DNA of 64,000 nucleotides, from contig NZ_AAXW01000014.1 of the NCBI RefSeq assembly GCF_000169335.1, forward strand, positions 62,001-126,000, in the 5' to 3' direction. This document shows positions 61,350-64,000 of the stretch, one piece after another (the first letter of the stretch is position 1; every line of letters starts with the position of its first letter). The stretch comes from Crocosphaera chwakensis CCY0110. GTDB taxonomy: Bacteria > Cyanobacteriota > Cyanobacteriia > Cyanobacteriales > Microcystaceae. A model generated the notes under the pieces. It was not told where the DNA came from and searched no databases. It was given only the letters and a program-made list of their open reading frames with translations. The translations under genes were made by a program, and so were the position numbers.

Positions 61350-61621
61350 ATGAATGTTCATAATAAATTAGCTAATTTGTTTGATTTGATTGAAAGGGGT
61401 AATGTTAATTTGATTAGAGAGTTAATTAATTCTGAATATGATATTAATGCTCGAATAGCAGATGGACTAACCCCAATCATGTTGGCAGCTAATTTAGGAA
61501 GTTTAGATATTGTAAAATATTATTGGAATCAAATGCTAATATTAATATTAAAGATAATAACGGAAATACAGCTTTGCCTTTAGCTCAAGAAGCAGGAAAT
61601 AATGAAATAACTAAATACTAA
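61350..61621 (+). pseudogene. Ankyrin-repeat gene with frameshift
   Basis: From ATG 61350: LANLFDLIERGNVNLIREL, then INSEYDINARIADGLTPIML and AANLGSLDIVKY, two ankyrin units. At about 61518-61521 one base is missing; the other frame continues LLESNANINIKDNNGNTALP and LAQEAGNNEITKY to the stop at 61621, the third unit. In the unshifted frame translation runs 20 odd residues further as nonsense. The whole protein would be some 90 residues. Confidence 0.78.
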
Positions 61622-61655
61622 ATTTATTGATTTTATTCTAAACTATTACTCAATA

Positions 61656-62228
61656 TTAAAACTGGAAACTAATTTGTCCGAGTTTATTTAAAATCATCTT
61701 TTTATAATTATCAGACAAAGAGCCTGTTTCATAAGCTAATTTAAAAGTATCAGTTAACTTAAATTCAAGAGTAGCTAGTTGGTTTTTATCCTTTGAATTA
61801 AACCCTTTTAGTTTTAAAGTATTATCTTTAAACTGCCATTCTCCTTGCCAAGTAATATCCTCAACACTTTCTCTATTTTGATAAATGCGATGTCTAGCTA
61901 AAAAACTACCATCAGAACGAAATTGATAACCATAATAAACCGTTAATCCCTCAGATTCATGAAATCCACGCCAAAGACCAATAATAAAATTACCTTGATC
62001 AATAATATTAGAAGAATCATCAGAATTAATATTATTTTCTTCCTCTTTTTGACTTCTCAACTGTGAGTCAGCTAAATGTATTGTCGGGTTACTGCTTACA
62101 GATTTTATCTGTTCAGTGTTCCCTATTCCCTGTTCCCTATTCTTATTGATAGACTCGCTTCTTATGTCCGCAGAAAAAAGCAAAAAATTTAAGCAACAAT
62201 AACAAAATAAACAAAAATAATTGATCAT
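61656..62228 (-). CDS. Unknown exported protein carrying a heptamer-repeat insertion
   Basis: 190 residues. Short hydrophobic start (YFCLFCYCCLNFLLFSA) that may be a signal. Residues 29-37 (NREQGIGNT) are encoded by TTCCCTA-type heptamer repeats. A low-complexity acidic linker leads to a C-terminal domain (NFIIGLWRGFHESEGLTVYY, SFLARHRIYQN, ITWQGEWQFKDNTLKLKGF) with the pattern of small lipocalin-like beta domains (GxW...G.F). No family name known to me. Stands alone, converging with the taxis operon. Confidence 0.65.
   Translation of the reverse strand: MINYFCLFCYCCLNFLLFSADIRSESINKNREQGIGNTEQIKSVSSNPTIHLADSQLRSQKEEENNINSDDSSNIIDQGNFIIGLWRGFHESEGLTVYYGYQFRSDGSFLARHRIYQNRESVEDITWQGEWQFKDNTLKLKGFNSKDKNQLATLEFKLTDTFKLAYETGSLSDNYKKMILNKLGQISFQF
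62118..62142. repeat. Heptamer repeat inside a coding region
   Basis: TTCCCTA, TTCCCTG, TTCCCTA, TTC in tandem. Heptamer repeats of this class (STRR) are typical of cyanobacteria and normally intergenic; here they lie within the first 40 codons of the unknown exported protein gene. Confidence 0.85.
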
Positions 62229-62293
62229 TTGTCAGTCAATATCGTTAATAATAGATAATGTAAGGCTACAAAAGCCATGCTATCAGAGGAATT

Positions 62294-63439
62294 ATGACAC
62301 GACTATGCAAAGGCGTTGAAGTAGAAATGTACACCGGTACATCCCAAGGGGAAATTGTGGGATTATCTGATCGCATTACTAAAGACCTCAATGGGTTTGT
62401 TCGAGAACCCGATAGTCGTAATGTTGAGTATACTACTGCTCCTCTCTCTTGTTATGATCGCTTATTATGTGGCTTAGTCCGTCCTAGACAGCGTTTAAGA
62501 GAATATTTACAAAAAATTGGTAATTATACCATCATCCCTGGTAGTACCCTTTCTTTAGGGGATAGTAGCCAGTTTTACCGTTCTGATCCCATTAATCCTT
62601 ATCATAGCTACATTGAGGATACTTATGGCACCGATGTGGTTACTGCTAGTGTTCATATTAACATCGGTATTAATGATCCAGAATTATTGATGCAAGCTTG
62701 TCGTTTAGTGCGGGTTGAAGCCCCTTTATATCTTGCTTTAAGTGCTTCTTCTCCTTTCTTGGATGGACAGGCGACAGGGTATCACTCCACTCGTTGGCAG
62801 ATGTTCCCTCAAACCCCTCAACAAGTCCCTTTCTTCGAGAGTCATCGTCATTTTATTCAGTGGACAGAAGAACAGTTACACCTCAAAACGATGCAAAATG
62901 TCCGCCATTTATGGACATCAGTCCGTCCTAATGGTCATAATCGTCCCTATAATCTTAATCGCTTAGAATTGAGAATTTGTGATTTAATTGTTGATCCCAT
63001 TGCTTTATTATCTGTGATTGCCCTATTAGAAGCTCGTATTTTACAATTAATGGACGATCCTACCCTCGATCCCCTGGGTGGGAGTCAACTTTCTCCTGAT
63101 ACCTTACTTGATCTCACTCATCACAACGAAACCGAAGCAGCAAAACACAGTTTAGAGGCACAACTATATCATTGGCGAGATGGCCAGAAAATTGAAGCAA
63201 CTACTTGGATCGAACAAATGTATCAGATAGTGAGTCCTGTAGCTAAAAAGAATGGATTTAGTTGTTTTCTCTCCCCAATTAAGAAGATTCTCCGTAATGG
63301 GAACTTAGCGCAACAATGGTTAGGAAAATATCAACTTTCTCATGATATTCCCTCAATTATTACCGCAGAAATCCAAACGGCAGCCCAACAAGAAAAAATC
63401 TTAGAAGATAAACTCTGTGATGCTTTGTTAGTTGCTTAA
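62294..63439 (+). CDS. gshA: Glutamate-cysteine ligase, cyanobacterial type
   Basis: 381 residues, with AGAGGA before the ATG. Matches the cyanobacterial GshA family: LCKGVEVEMYTGTSQGEIVG, NVEYTTAPLSCYDRLLC, STLSLGDSSQFYRSDP, TASVHINIGINDPELLM, and NLNRLELRICDLIVDPIAL. It joins glutamate and cysteine with ATP, the first step of glutathione synthesis. trmL follows 120 bases later. Confidence 0.93.
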   Translation: MTRLCKGVEVEMYTGTSQGEIVGLSDRITKDLNGFVREPDSRNVEYTTAPLSCYDRLLCGLVRPRQRLREYLQKIGNYTIIPGSTLSLGDSSQFYRSDPINPYHSYIEDTYGTDVVTASVHINIGINDPELLMQACRLVRVEAPLYLALSASSPFLDGQATGYHSTRWQMFPQTPQQVPFFESHRHFIQWTEEQLHLKTMQNVRHLWTSVRPNGHNRPYNLNRLELRICDLIVDPIALLSVIALLEARILQLMDDPTLDPLGGSQLSPDTLLDLTHHNETEAAKHSLEAQLYHWRDGQKIEATTWIEQMYQIVSPVAKKNGFSCFLSPIKKILRNGNLAQQWLGKYQLSHDIPSIITAEIQTAAQQEKILEDKLCDALLVA

Positions 63440-63559
63440 AAAAAGATTAAATTTTGCCCATTAATTGATAAATCTTTTCAATCAAGATAGAAAGATTGTT
63501 AAATAAATTTAATCCTTTGGACAGAGTACATTATCTATAAAAAAAAACTATCAATCATT

Positions 63560-64000
63560 ATGCCCAGAGTCGTTTTAGTGAATCCTCAAATTCCTCCAAA
63601 TACAGGAAATATCGCTCGAACTTGCGCTGCTACTAATACAGAACTCCATCTGGTGGGTCCGTTAGGCTTTGAATTGAGCGATCGCTATCTAAAACGAGCC
63701 GGACTCGATTATTGGCCCCATGTCAAGCTGCATTATCATCTCGATTTAGTCCAATTTCAAGCCTATCATCAACAACAGAAAGGCCGATTACTGGGATTTA
63801 GTGTCAGGGGAAAATCCTGTTACGGAGATTGTAAGTTTCAAGAGGATGACTGGCTAGTGTTTGGCAGCGAAAGTGAGGGACTTCCCTTGACTTTCCAAGA
63901 ACAATGCGACCAAATGCTCTATATTCCTATGCCTCACCCAAAAATCAGAAGCTTGAATCTATCTGTCAGTGTAGCGGTTGGCTTATTTGAAGCCTTAAGA
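63560..64000 (+). CDS. trmL: tRNA (cytidine(34)-2'-O)-methyltransferase, partial
   Basis: 147 codons to the window end, without stop. The SPOUT fold is clear: MPRVVLVNPQIPPNTGNIAR at the start, LHLVGPLGFELSDRYLKRAG, WLVFGSESEGLP, and the knot motif IPMPHPKIRSLNLSVSVAVG. TrmL methylates the wobble base ribose of leucine tRNAs. Only about ten residues should be missing. Confidence 0.94.
   Translation, partial: MPRVVLVNPQIPPNTGNIARTCAATNTELHLVGPLGFELSDRYLKRAGLDYWPHVKLHYHLDLVQFQAYHQQQKGRLLGFSVRGKSCYGDCKFQEDDWLVFGSESEGLPLTFQEQCDQMLYIPMPHPKIRSLNLSVSVAVGLFEALR

Overview
The window looks like chromosome of a unicellular cyanobacterium of the Crocosphaera/Cyanothece type. Evidence is the low GC content, many copies of the HIP1 octamer GCGATCGC, cyanobacterial gene families (RRM protein Rbp, pilGHIJL-type taxis operon, cyanobacterial gshA, DUF4359, PEP-CTERM anchor), heptamer repeats of the TTCCCTA type and short dispersed palindromes. 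This is inference from content; there is no rRNA, no recognised tRNA and no CRISPR array to place it precisely.

Layout. 1-0.4 kb: end of dnaN. 0.4-4.8 kb: an accessory stretch on the minus strand with a HAD phosphatase broken by a stop codon, five small toxin/antitoxin-type modules or pieces (CopG-like, a 58-aa protein, HicAB with a dead HicA, two related RelE/ParE-type pairs) and a coiled-coil gene split by a stop. 4.9-9.4 kb: an EF-G-like GTPase gene split by a 2.46 kb group II intron with its own maturase/reverse transcriptase. 9.7-13 kb: orphan cytosine methylase, the rbp-pentapeptide-rpsU cluster and desC. 13-26 kb: metabolism and tRNA modification (methionine gamma-lyase-like enzyme, pta, argD, tsaB, lpxD), a Ser/Thr kinase, and several decayed small genes (aspartic protease, PEP-CTERM fragment, HEPN toxin). 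26-33 kb: LCP protein, pentapeptide protein, Uma2 genes and an unassigned methyltransferase/unknown/epimerase group. 33-45 kb: TPR protein, phosphoesterase, FkbM methyltransferase, ribBA, an Rhs fragment, glycoside hydrolase, cell-envelope nucleotidyltransferases and scpA. 45-53 kb: two AIM24 genes with nurA, pepA, more toxin-antitoxin genes, a Lys/Glu/Pro-rich protein and a glycosyltransferase. 53.6-61.3 kb: a complete pilGHIJL-type chemosensory operon. 61-64 kb: ankyrin remnant, unknown secreted protein, gshA and trmL.

Working together. The pil-type operon gives a full pathway (receptor, adaptor, hybrid kinase, two response regulators) that in related cyanobacteria controls type IV pilus motility. 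lpxD, the lipid-A-disaccharide-synthase-like gene, the CMP-sugar and NDP-sugar nucleotidyltransferases, LCP and FkbM genes point to envelope and polysaccharide synthesis. rbp with rpsU and desC are genes that respond to cold in other cyanobacteria.

The most striking features are the intron, whose boundaries can be set to the base from EBS1/IBS1 pairing and restoration of the host protein, and the amount of gene decay: about a dozen broken genes, including three toxin-antitoxin loci (hicA/hicB, HEPN/MNT, ParE/ParD) in which the toxin is destroyed while the antitoxin is intact. I did not find a clear, wholly new system; the best candidates for unexplored biology are the DUF5678-like/aspartic-protease pair, the methyltransferase-unknown-epimerase group and the AIM24-AIM24-NurA group.
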